A DNA stretch of 6,709 bases, taken from an uncultured Eubacteriales bacterium. GTDB taxonomy: Bacteria > Bacillota > Clostridia > Oscillospirales > Oscillospiraceae. The position numbers were made by a program, and so were the translations under genes. The stretch's first letter is position 1. Each line of letters begins with the position of its first letter. Under the pieces are notes generated by a model that made no database searches, was not told the origin of the DNA, and saw only the letters and a program-made list of their open reading frames with translations. Where the stretch lies: positions 1 through 6,709 of the forward strand of contig USMI01000105.1 in NCBI GenBank assembly GCA_900555735.1. Direction: 5' to 3'. Below, one piece after another: positions 1 to 6,242 of this stretch.

Positions 1-1159
1 TGCAAAAAGTACGGCGCGGCGGTGATCGGCCTGACGGTGGACGGCGCGGGCATCTCCGCCAGAGCGGAGGAGCGCGTGGCCATCGCCCGCCGCATCCGTG
101 ACGCGGCGCTGGCCGCCGGTATCCCTCTGGAGGATATCTATATCGACTGCCTGACCCTGACCGCCAGCGCCCAGCAGGACGACGTGATGGAGACGGTGAA
201 GGCCCTGCGGCGGGCAGGCGCTGGAAGCCTGCAAGAAGGAGCTGGGCGTGCGCACCATTCTGGGCGTGTCCAACATCAGCTTCGGCCTGCCCTGCCGGGC
301 GTATCTGAATACCATCTTCCTGACGCTGGTGCTGGACGCGGGGCTGGATCTGGCCATCATGGATCCGGCCAGCCCGGAGATGATGGCCGCCATCTACGCC
401 TACGGTGTGCTGTCCGGACGGGACCGGCAGTGCGCCGCCTATATCGACCGCTACGCGGGCCGCGTTCCCGCCGCCAGCACGCTGGCCCGGATGATGGAGA
501 GCGTCCCCAAGAGCACGCCGCCTCAGGGCGACTACGGAGCGCTGCTGAAGGCGGTGGAGCAGGGCCTGCGGGGCGAGAGCGCCGCCCTGACCCATCAGCT
601 TCTGGAGAAGGTGCCGCCCCTGACGGTGGTGGACGAGGCGCTGATCCCGGCACTGGACGCGGTGGGCGGCAAGTACGAGCGGGGCCAGCTGTTCCTGCCC
701 CAGCTTTTGCAGGCCGCCAGCGCCGCCCAGAGTGCCTTTGAGGAGATCCGCGCCGCTATGGCCAAGGACGGCAGTGCCGCCGCCGACAAGGGCCGCATCG
801 TGCTGGCCACCGTCAAGGGCGACGTACACGACATCGGCAAGAATATCGTCAAGGTCATTCTGGAGAACTATGGCTTCGAGGTCATCGATCTGGGCCGTGA
901 CGTGCCGGTGGAGACGGTGGTGGACACCGTGCGGGAGAAGCATGTGCGTCTGGTGGGCCTGTCCGCCCTGATGACCACTACCCTCAAGAGCATGGAGGAG
1001 ACCATCGCCGCCCTGCACGAGGCACAGCTGGACTGCAAGGTGATGACCGGCGGTGCGGTGCTGACGGCGGATTACGCCAAGAAGATCGGCGCGGACTACT
1101 ACGCCAAGGACGCCAAGCAGAGCGCCGACATCGCCAAGGTGTTCTTCCGGGTGCAGTAA
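1..1159 (+). CDS. metH: Cobalamin-dependent methionine synthase, 3' part, with one internal frameshift
   Basis: This is the C-terminal half of a cytoplasmic B12-dependent homocysteine methyltransferase, which moves the methyl group of 5-methyltetrahydrofolate to homocysteine to give methionine. The 5' end lies outside the window. The reading runs in frame 1 from base 1 to about 216 and covers the end of the pterin-binding domain. It continues in frame 2 from about 212 to the TAA at 1157-1159. Frame 2 carries the family signature GVSNISFGLP, the helical B12 cap (about 530-770) and the B12-binding Rossmann domain, whose DVHDIG motif (821-838) supplies the axial histidine at 827-829. The protein ends straight after the B12 domain and lacks the AdoMet reactivation domain of E. 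coli MetH, as is usual in Clostridia. Removing one G from the GGG at 212-214 restores a single frame, so an assembly error is as likely as a real mutation. A related corrinoid methyltransferase is possible but fits less well. Confidence 0.82.
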
Positions 1160-1169
1160 AGGACTGCCA

Positions 1170-1206
1170 CGCCGCGCTTTCCACGGAAAGCGCGGCGCTT
1201 TTTCTT
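1170..1206 (+). terminator. Intrinsic terminator after metH
   Basis: A GC-rich stem has arms at 1170-1180 and 1187-1197 that pair perfectly (CGCCGCGCTTT with AAAGCGCGGCG). The loop is CCACGG, whose ends can also pair. A T-rich run, TTTTTCTT, follows at 1199-1206. The hairpin starts 10 bases after the metH stop codon and separates metH from the sensor genes downstream. Confidence 0.88.
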
Positions 1207-1234
1207 GTGTGCGCCCGCTGCCGTGTGGTATGAT
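1205..1234 (+). promoter_or_regulatory. Candidate sigma-A promoter for the two-component genes
   Basis: TTGTGT at 1205-1210 and TATGAT at 1229-1234 are 18 bases apart and resemble -35 and -10 hexamers. The predicted transcript start near 1241 lies just before the ribosome binding site AGGAAG (1243-1248), so the leader would be only about 16 bases. The -35 box overlaps the T run of the metH terminator. The call rests on consensus matching only. Confidence 0.5.
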
Positions 1235-1256
1235 AGGACAAAAGGAAGTGACGCTT

Positions 1257-1811
1257 ATGCTGCGCATGGAGATTGCGCTGTTTCTGGTGCTGGCCTTTGT
1301 GGCCTTCATCTACTTTTCCGCCGAGCGGCGGCACACGCCGCTGCACCGCACCTTTTCCCTGCTGCTGGTGGTGGTGCTGGCGCATCTGGCCCTTGACGGG
1401 GCCACGCTGTACACCGTCAACCATCTGGACACGGTGCCCCGCTGGCTCAACGACGGGCTGCACCGGCTTTTCATCGGCACCATGGTGCTGGTGGTGTATC
1501 TTTTCTATCAGTACATCGCCATTCTGGTGGAGGAGGAGACCGGCAAGCCCCGGCGGCTGGATCTGGCGGCCCGCATCTATCTGGCGGCGGCGGAGCTGGG
1601 CGCGTTCCTGCTGCCCATCCGGTACGCCGAAACGCCCCAGGGCAACTACTCCACCGGCATGCAGGCCAACGTGTGCTACGCCAGCGTGGCCTTCTATCTG
1701 CTGCTGTGCGCGGGACTGCTGCTGTGGCAGTGGAGCCGGCGCTGTACGACCAGCTGGTGCCCAACTTCATTTTGCAGCCCATTGTGGAGAACAGCCTGCT
1801 CCACGGCCTGA
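1257..1811 (+). pseudogene. Sensor kinase, N-terminal membrane part, broken
   Basis: The ATG at 1257 is chosen because AGGAAG stands 8 bases upstream and the hydrophobic segments begin directly after it. About 160 residues are credible. They form roughly five membrane helices (near 5-20, 33-50, 70-90, 104-122 and 140-157), with charged loops between them such as VEEETGKPRR. This is a multi-helix sensor of the kind found in front of histidine kinases or GGDEF domains in Clostridia. After R161 (1737-1739) the frame turns into Arg/Cys/Ser/Trp-rich nonsense and stops at 1809-1811. The adjacent frame there encodes a kinase ATPase domain. At least 100 residues expected between the two, including the phospho-accepting histidine box, are absent. 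The sensor may have belonged to the same kinase or to a different gene joined here by a deletion. The ligand is unknown. Confidence 0.6.
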
Positions 1812-2116
1812 AAAACAAGGGCTACCGGGGCGCGGTGACCATTTCTGTCCGACGGCAGGGCGACACGGCCATGGAGGTCTGCGTCCGGGACACCGGCAGC
1901 GGCTTCGCCCCCGGCAAAAAGGCCGCCGTGGATGAAATGCTGCTGCACTATGACCGGCAGGCACCGAAGCTGGAGGGCAACAGCATCGGTATTTTAAACG
2001 TGCAGAAGCGCATCAAGCTGCTGTGCGGCCGGGAATACGGCCTGTCCTATACGGAGAACGAGGGCGGCGGCGTAACGGCCCGGCTGCTGCTGCCCATAAA
2101 GGAGGAGACGCCATGA
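1733..2116 (+). pseudogene. YesM-type histidine kinase, C-terminal ATPase domain only
   Basis: The recognisable sequence begins at EPALYDQLVPNF (1733) and is the HATPase_c domain of a LytS/YesM-type sensor kinase. Visible motifs are the N box VPNFILQPIVENSLLHG, the G1 box RDTGSGF and the G2-like segment GNSIGILNVQKRI. The HxxPHFLYN-type histidine box that should lie about 100 residues upstream is missing. The preceding membrane part is in another frame, so no full kinase can be made from this sequence. The TGA at 2114-2116 overlaps the ATG of the response regulator as ATGA, the usual arrangement for translational coupling of a cognate pair. An artificial start (GTG at 1673) would give a soluble fragment, but its first 20 residues look non-coding. 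Confidence 0.72.
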
Positions 2117-2859
2117 AAAAGCTGCGGGTATTGCTGGTGGATGATGAGATCATGATCCGGGAGGGCTTCAAGCGGCTGTTCGACTGGGAGGCCCACGACT
2201 GTGAGGTGGTGGGCGAGGCCGCCGACGGCATGGAGGCGCTGGCCCAGATCGACGCCCTTCTGCCGGATATCGCCATCATGAATATCAATATTCCCATCAT
2301 GAACGGCCTGAAGGTCATCCAGCTCAGCCGTATGAAGCATCCGGACATTGCCTTTGTCATCGTGTCCGGCTATGACGACTTCTCCTACTGCCGCGAGGCG
2401 CTGCGGCTCCAGATCACCGACGATATCCTCAAGCCGGTGAACTATGAGGAGTTCGGCAGCTGCATCGACAACCTGAAGATCGGCCTGTTCCGCCGCCGGA
2501 CGGAGGAAGCGCCCGCCGCCGCGGAGGAGGAGCGGCCCATCGCCGCCATGATCCGCTATATGCAGACCCATCTGGCCGAGGAGATTAGCCTGAACCTGCT
2601 GGCGGAGGCGTTCCATCTCAGCCCCCAGTATATCAGCCAGCTGTTCAAAAGTGAGATCGGGGTGAATTTCCTCACCTATCTCACCAACCTCCGCATGGAG
2701 CATGCTAAAAAGCTGCTGCTGTCCACGGCGCTGGCGGCGTGCCTGCTGACCGAGGCTGACCGCCTGCTGCTGCCTGCGGCGCTGATTGCCGCGGTGGCCG
2801 CCAACCTTATTGACCGCTATGACGAAAAGCAGAACCAGAGAGGAGACGCTCATGAGTAA
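2113..2859 (+). CDS. YesN-type response regulator with Asn at the phospho-site, C-terminus replaced
   Basis: The product has 248 residues. The ATG at 2113 follows AAAGGAGG (2097-2104) at ideal spacing and overlaps the kinase stop codon. Residues 1-125 form a receiver domain with the acidic pair D10/D11, S85 and K107 (LKPV). The phospho-acceptor position in PDIAIMNINIP is N57 (codon AAT, 2281-2283) rather than Asp, so normal phosphorylation is not expected. Residues 143-205 hold the first helix-turn-helix of an AraC-type DNA-binding domain (LNLLAEAFHLSPQYISQLFK) and the linker helix LRMEHAKKLLLST. The second helix-turn-helix, usually starting SIAEIAEQTGF, is absent. Residues from about 206 onward instead read as a hydrophobic helix followed by NLIDRYDEKQNQ, which looks like the tail of an unrelated membrane protein. 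The fusion stays in frame to the TAA at 2857-2859. Any regulatory activity is doubtful, and a collapsed assembly is an alternative. Confidence 0.75.
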   Translation: MKKLRVLLVDDEIMIREGFKRLFDWEAHDCEVVGEAADGMEALAQIDALLPDIAIMNINIPIMNGLKVIQLSRMKHPDIAFVIVSGYDDFSYCREALRLQITDDILKPVNYEEFGSCIDNLKIGLFRRRTEEAPAAAEEERPIAAMIRYMQTHLAEEISLNLLAEAFHLSPQYISQLFKSEIGVNFLTYLTNLRMEHAKKLLLSTALAACLLTEADRLLLPAALIAAVAANLIDRYDEKQNQRGDAHE

Positions 2860-3387
2860 GAATCTGACCATCATTCAAAAATGCGCCCACGTTTTCCGCA
2901 TCCTTGTCCGCGTGGGGCTGATCCTGTCCATCGTGGGACTGGTGTTCGGCGCGGCGGCCGCGCTGCTGTGGGTCCGCTGGAACAACATGCCCGATTCCGG
3001 CATCGACGCGCTGGATCGCCTGATGGCGATGGTGGACAAGGCAGCTATTATCGGACGCTGGCGACGCTGATCGCCGATACCGTGGCCTGCGCCATCAGCG
3101 GATTGCTGCTGTGGTTCGCCCACAGCTACCTGACCCATGAGCTGGCTGACGGCACCCCTTTCACCGACAGCGGCGCCACGGAGCTGCGCCGTCTGGGCGT
3201 GCTGACCATCGTGCTGCCGCTGGTGGGCCTGATCGTGCGGGCCATCCCCTATGCCGCCTTTGACATCTCTGTCCCCGGCGGATCGGACAACGCCTCCAGC
3301 GTGATACTGGGCGTGGTGCTTATTATCGCGTCGGTGGTGTTCCGCTACGGCGCGGAGCTGGCCCGTCCCGGAGAGGAGCTGGCCTGA
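2852..3387 (+). CDS. DUF2975 membrane protein with one internal frameshift
   Basis: The function is unknown; it is an integral membrane protein. The ATG at 2852 follows AGAGGAGA and overlaps the end of the preceding reading frame by 8 bases. Frame 2 gives 63 residues with a first membrane helix (about 16-41) up to K63 (3038-3040). Frame 1 then continues from 3040 as GSYYRTLATLIAD and onward to the TGA at 3385-3387. One added G at 3040-3041 (AAGG to AAGGG) joins the two into one protein of about 178 residues with four membrane helices. The segment GTPFTDSGATELRRLG and the ending FRYGAEL are typical of DUF2975. Family members often sit beside a small XRE-type regulator, and none is seen here. 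Without the repair, frame 2 would stop at 3068-3070 after one helix. The shift may be a sequencing error. Confidence 0.72.
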
Positions 3388-3388
3388 C

Positions 3389-3652
3389 GTGGTAAAGGAC
3401 TTCGTGCTGGCGGCGTTGCCGTGGGTGCTGGCCGGTATCGCCGTGGCCATCCTGTGTGCCGGAATGGGCACCCGGAAGGCCAAGGAGAACAGCAAGGCGC
3501 TGGAGGAGCACATGGCGGTGGGTACGGCGCTGGGCCTGATGGCGGGCGTGGCCCTCAACTACTGCGGACTGTGGGAGAGCCACGCGCTGGGGCCGCTGTG
3601 GGGCATGGCGCTGGCCACCCTCAGCGTAGGCCGGAGAAATGACGATGAATAA
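3389..3652 (+). CDS. Small two-helix membrane protein of unknown function
   Basis: This 87-residue protein starts with GTG at 3389, one base after the stop codon of the DUF2975 gene. A GGAGAGGAG ribosome binding site lies about 10 bases upstream inside that gene, so the two are probably cotranscribed and translationally coupled. Residues 5-25 form one membrane helix. A short charged stretch, TRKAKENSKALEEHM, follows, and then come two short Gly/Ala/Leu-rich hydrophobic segments (about 43-57 and 65-79) that could form a second helix or hairpin. The sequence ends in a charged GRRNDDE tail. I recognise it only as a common type of small clostridial membrane protein. No catalytic motif is visible. 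Confidence 0.68.
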   Translation: MVKDFVLAALPWVLAGIAVAILCAGMGTRKAKENSKALEEHMAVGTALGLMAGVALNYCGLWESHALGPLWGMALATLSVGRRNDDE

Positions 3653-3655
3653 GAG

Positions 3656-3699
3656 AAGCCGGAGGGCTTTGACAGCTGTCAAAGCCCTCCGGCTTTTTA
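3656..3699. terminator. Palindromic terminator between convergent operons
   Basis: Bases 3656-3695 are a perfect 40-bp palindrome with no unpaired loop base: the left arm 3656-3675 is the exact reverse complement of 3676-3695. On the + strand it runs into TTTTT (3694-3698). It lies 4 bases after the stop of the small membrane gene and 19 bases before the end of the minus-strand operon, so it probably ends transcription from both sides. The minus-strand side has only a weak T-rich tail (TTCTCTTA). Confidence 0.88.
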
Positions 3700-3713
3700 C
3701 CGTTTCAGGGTGC

Positions 3714-4484
3714 TCAGAATTTGCCGCCGGAGCCGTGTCCTCCGCCGCCGGAATCATGGTCATCACGGGTGTTCTTCCTGACGCGGGTCTCGGTGGTGTG
3801 GGTGTAGCGGTCATACCGCTCCGTCAGGTCAAGTCCCTCGGCGGTGACGTACACATCCGCCTCCGCGCCCTTGCGGACGGACTTCATCTTGGCCTTCAGG
3901 ATCAAACACACCATCAGCGCCACGCCGCAGCCCACCAGCAGCGCCGGCAGGATCACCTTGGTCAGCGGCTTTTTTACCGGCTGCCCCATATCCGCCAGCG
4001 CCAGATCGTCGCTGCATGTGGTCAGATAGGCGTGGAAGCCGCCGTACCAGTCGTCGCTGCCCAGATAGGGCAGAAAGGCCTCCTCCAGCAGATCGACGGC
4101 ATAGCTGCCAAAGGCGCTGTCCGCCAGTCCGCCGTCCTGAATGAACACCTCGTAGTCTCTGTCCCACATGCTCAGCATCAGCATGATGCCGTCCCGGCCG
4201 TCGCCGATGCCGAAATCGTTGCCGCGGTAGATGTTCAGCGCCGCGGAATAGCGGTCGCTGCCGTACACCTCATAGTCGTCCACGGTGACGATATACACGC
4301 CGCACTGGTACTGCCACGAGATGGCCTCTGCCATTTGCTCCAGATAGGCGCAGTCCTCATCGGACAGCAGCCCGGCTGTGTCGTAAATGAAGGGGTCGCC
4401 CGGCTGCTGCTCCGCCCATGCGGGCACGGCCAGCGTCAGCGCCGCCAGCAGCGCCAGAAGAAGGGTCACAAACCGTTTTTTCAT
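3714..4484 (-). CDS. ydjH: TPM-domain membrane protein, YdjH-like
   Basis: The product has 256 residues. A signal peptide (1-24, MKKR start, hydrophobic core, AWA cleavage site) is followed by an extracytoplasmic TPM domain (about 30-163, beginning with DPFIYDTAGLLS and including GDGRDGIMLMLSMWDRDYEVFI), one membrane helix (about 176-197) and a charged cytoplasmic tail ending in the Gly/Ser-rich DSGGGGHGSGGKF. The Gly-rich end is typical of YgcG/YdjH-type TPM proteins. TPM domains have been linked to phosphatase activity or protein repair, but the role of this subgroup is not settled. In B. subtilis, YdjH (about the same length) works with YdjG at the membrane with the SPFH protein YdjI and with PspA. 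The ATG at 4484 follows AGGGGAGGG, and only 15 bases separate it from the upstream ydjG-like gene. The symbol is given by family and context. Confidence 0.8.
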   Translation of the reverse strand: MKKRFVTLLLALLAALTLAVPAWAEQQPGDPFIYDTAGLLSDEDCAYLEQMAEAISWQYQCGVYIVTVDDYEVYGSDRYSAALNIYRGNDFGIGDGRDGIMLMLSMWDRDYEVFIQDGGLADSAFGSYAVDLLEEAFLPYLGSDDWYGGFHAYLTTCSDDLALADMGQPVKKPLTKVILPALLVGCGVALMVCLILKAKMKSVRKGAEADVYVTAEGLDLTERYDRYTHTTETRVRKNTRDDHDSGGGGHGSGGKF

Positions 4485-4499
4485 CGTTCGTCCCTCCCC

Positions 4500-5639
4500 T
4501 TACGCCAGCCACATCAGCAGCGCCGCCAGCGCCGTCACCGGCGCGGCAATGGCCGCAAATGTGGTCCAGAACCGGCCCATATCCGTGGGCAGGTCGCCCA
4601 CCAGCTTGCCGGTCTGGCCGTTCATGGCAAACAGGAAGTCCTTCCCGTCCCACTTGGTGTGCAGCATCCAGACAGGCAGCAGGGCATAGTGTACCTTGCC
4701 CCGTTTCAGGCGTATGTCCTGATTCAGGGGGATACAGGTATCGTACTGATCCGCTGTCCGGCGCAGGGCCATCTCCAGCGACGCGGCGCAGCGGCTGTCG
4801 GCCCGGTCGCGGCTGCTCTCGACGCTGACGTCATATTTATCCGCCAGAAAGCCCGGTAAGTACGCGGTGGAGAAGGGCTTCAGCTCCGCGTAGTCATAGG
4901 GCTCGATGGAGTCCATGTGATCGTCGGGCATTTTGCTGGAGGCGTCCACCGGAACCTTTTCAAAGGCGATGCTGCCGCCCCGGCGCACCTCATAGTGCCG
5001 GGTCTCCGTCACCTCCTCGTCGCCGGAGTCGTAGATGCGGGTGATAAGCCCCTCGTAGTCCACGGCGCCCTCCGCCCTGCCGTCGAATATCCAGAAGGGA
5101 ACGTATACGCCTTGGATCTCCTGAATGTGGTTGCCGTTGGTAAAGGCCTTAGGCAGAAAGGGCTTGCCCTTGTAGTGATTTTTCAGCGCCGCCACGGCAT
5201 CCTCCTTGCTGAGCTTGAAGGGGATCACATAATCCGGCTTCAGTGCGCCGCTGAACTGCCCCGGTACTACCGTGGGATTGCCGCAGTAGGGGCAGGAGGT
5301 AGCGGCCGTACTGGCATCGCAGATCAGCTCCGCACCGCAGGAGGGGCATCTGTAGGCCTTCATGCCGTCTGCCTCCGCGCCCCAGTCGCTGCTGAGAGAC
5401 GAGGTGTCCCACCCGTCCGCCGCCATGTCCGCCATCCTCCGGCGGTTCTCCTCCGCCTTGGCGCTGGCCTGCTTTGAGGCCTCCACGGCCTTGGCTTCCT
5501 TGCCGGCGTACAGGGCCTCGATCTCCGCCACATCGTACTTGCTGCCGCAGAAGTCACATTCCAGCTTACCCGACGCCCCGACGAAATGCAGGGGTGCGGT
5601 GCAGGCCGGGCATTTATAGTTGGTCACTTGGGATGCCAT
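4500..5639 (-). CDS. ydjG: Double zinc-ribbon membrane-anchored protein, YdjG-like
   Basis: The product has 379 residues. The first zinc ribbon uses C10/C13 and C28/C31. It is followed by an Ala/Lys/Glu-rich helical stretch (about 38-72), a second ribbon (C98/C101 and C116/C119), a large mixed domain (about 130-350) and one C-terminal membrane helix (about 359-378). The protein is therefore probably cytoplasmic and tail-anchored. Automatic pipelines often call such proteins TFIIB-type zinc ribbon or RNA polymerase subunit P, but nothing beyond the ribbons supports a role in transcription. Domain order and the neighbouring TPM and SPFH genes match B. subtilis YdjG, part of the PspA-linked membrane complex. 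The ATG at 5639 follows GGGAGG, and the gap to the upstream gene is 24 bases. No frame defect is seen. Confidence 0.8.
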   Translation of the reverse strand: MASQVTNYKCPACTAPLHFVGASGKLECDFCGSKYDVAEIEALYAGKEAKAVEASKQASAKAEENRRRMADMAADGWDTSSLSSDWGAEADGMKAYRCPSCGAELICDASTAATSCPYCGNPTVVPGQFSGALKPDYVIPFKLSKEDAVAALKNHYKGKPFLPKAFTNGNHIQEIQGVYVPFWIFDGRAEGAVDYEGLITRIYDSGDEEVTETRHYEVRRGGSIAFEKVPVDASSKMPDDHMDSIEPYDYAELKPFSTAYLPGFLADKYDVSVESSRDRADSRCAASLEMALRRTADQYDTCIPLNQDIRLKRGKVHYALLPVWMLHTKWDGKDFLFAMNGQTGKLVGDLPTDMGRFWTTFAAIAAPVTALAALLMWLA

Positions 5640-5663
5640 AATGTTCCTCCCGTTATCGCCTGC

Positions 5664-6203
5664 TTACAGGGGCTTGCCGCAGTTCTCGCAGAACTTGCCG
5701 CCATTCACCTTTGCGCCGCAGTTGGGGCAGAAGGTCACCTGAAACTCCGGCTCCGGCTGCTGATAGTCGCCGGAATTGGGCGCGTAGCCCTCGTGCTGTC
5801 CGCGCCGTCCGCTGCCGGGAACGCCCAGATAGGTGGAGCCGTCAAAGCCCAGAATGGGGTTGAACACATAGGGCAGGAAGATCAGTCCCACGGCGAAGCC
5901 GCCGCTCTTGCCAAAGGCCTTGGCCAGCTTGATCTGGGTCTGGATGGCCAGCACGATGTTATAGAAGGGGATCAGCAGCATCAGAAAGCGCCAGCCGCTG
6001 CCCCATGTGATCTCGTACATCGTGTAGATGTTGTAAAAGGGCACGATGGCGGCCCAGCCGGGCTTGCCCGCCTTCTTGAAGATCATCCACATGGCCACGA
6101 TCAGCAGTACGCTGATCGCCAGAGAAGCGATGCTGGCCACAGGACTGGTGTATACCGGGGCGCTGTACTCATAATAATAGTTGTAATAATCAATATACTG
6201 CAT
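5664..6203 (-). CDS. DUF5684 membrane protein with C-terminal zinc ribbon
   Basis: The product has 179 residues. A Tyr-rich N-terminus (YIDYYNYYYEY) is followed by three membrane helices (about 22-43, 70-88 and 101-119). The conserved segment KAGKPGWAAIVPFYNIY marks the DUF5684 family, as do the WRFLMLLIPFYNI repeat-like motif and AKAFGKSGGFAVGL. A flexible linker (about 128-155) leads to a zinc ribbon with C159/C162 and C172/C175 (FCPNCGAK and FCENCGKPL). The family has no established biochemical role. Its place between the SPFH gene and the ydjG-like gene, with 24- and 39-base gaps, and a ribbon ending nearly the same as those of the SPFH protein, suggest the same membrane complex. The ATG at 6203 follows AGAGGAG. 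DUF5684 proteins are sometimes misnamed signal peptidase I. Confidence 0.8.
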   Translation of the reverse strand: MQYIDYYNYYYEYSAPVYTSPVASIASLAISVLLIVAMWMIFKKAGKPGWAAIVPFYNIYTMYEITWGSGWRFLMLLIPFYNIVLAIQTQIKLAKAFGKSGGFAVGLIFLPYVFNPILGFDGSTYLGVPGSGRRGQHEGYAPNSGDYQQPEPEFQVTFCPNCGAKVNGGKFCENCGKPL

Positions 6204-6242
6204 GATTTTCTCCTCTCTTTACCGCATGTTTCGTTTGATACT

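Noticed and set aside
984..1463. A 159-codon minus-strand frame spanning the metH end and the sensor start
   Set aside because: It crosses the terminator hairpin and has a Gln/His/Arg-rich shadow composition.
2280..2293. Inverted repeat GAATAT-CA-ATATTC, an operator-like site
   Set aside because: It lies inside the receiver coding sequence over the MNINIP codons and is explained by AAT/ATC/ATT codon use.
2047..2874. A 275-codon open frame on the minus strand opposite the response regulator
   Set aside because: The + strand encodes recognisable receiver and helix-turn-helix motifs; the minus frame has none and is a shadow.
3639..4859. A 406-codon open frame on the + strand opposite the TPM and zinc-ribbon genes
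   Set aside because: It runs through the terminator palindrome, is rich in Gln/His/Arg as expected for the reverse of GC-rich genes, and shows no family motif. The minus-strand genes have clear domains and ribosome binding sites.
4917..5477. A 186-codon open frame on the + strand
   Set aside because: It lies wholly opposite the YdjG-like gene, whose cysteine pairs and membrane helix are clear.
5149..5639. RNA polymerase subunit P or TFIIB-like transcription factor
   Set aside because: Only the zinc ribbons resemble these. The protein is tail-anchored and sits beside TPM and SPFH genes, which fits YdjG better.
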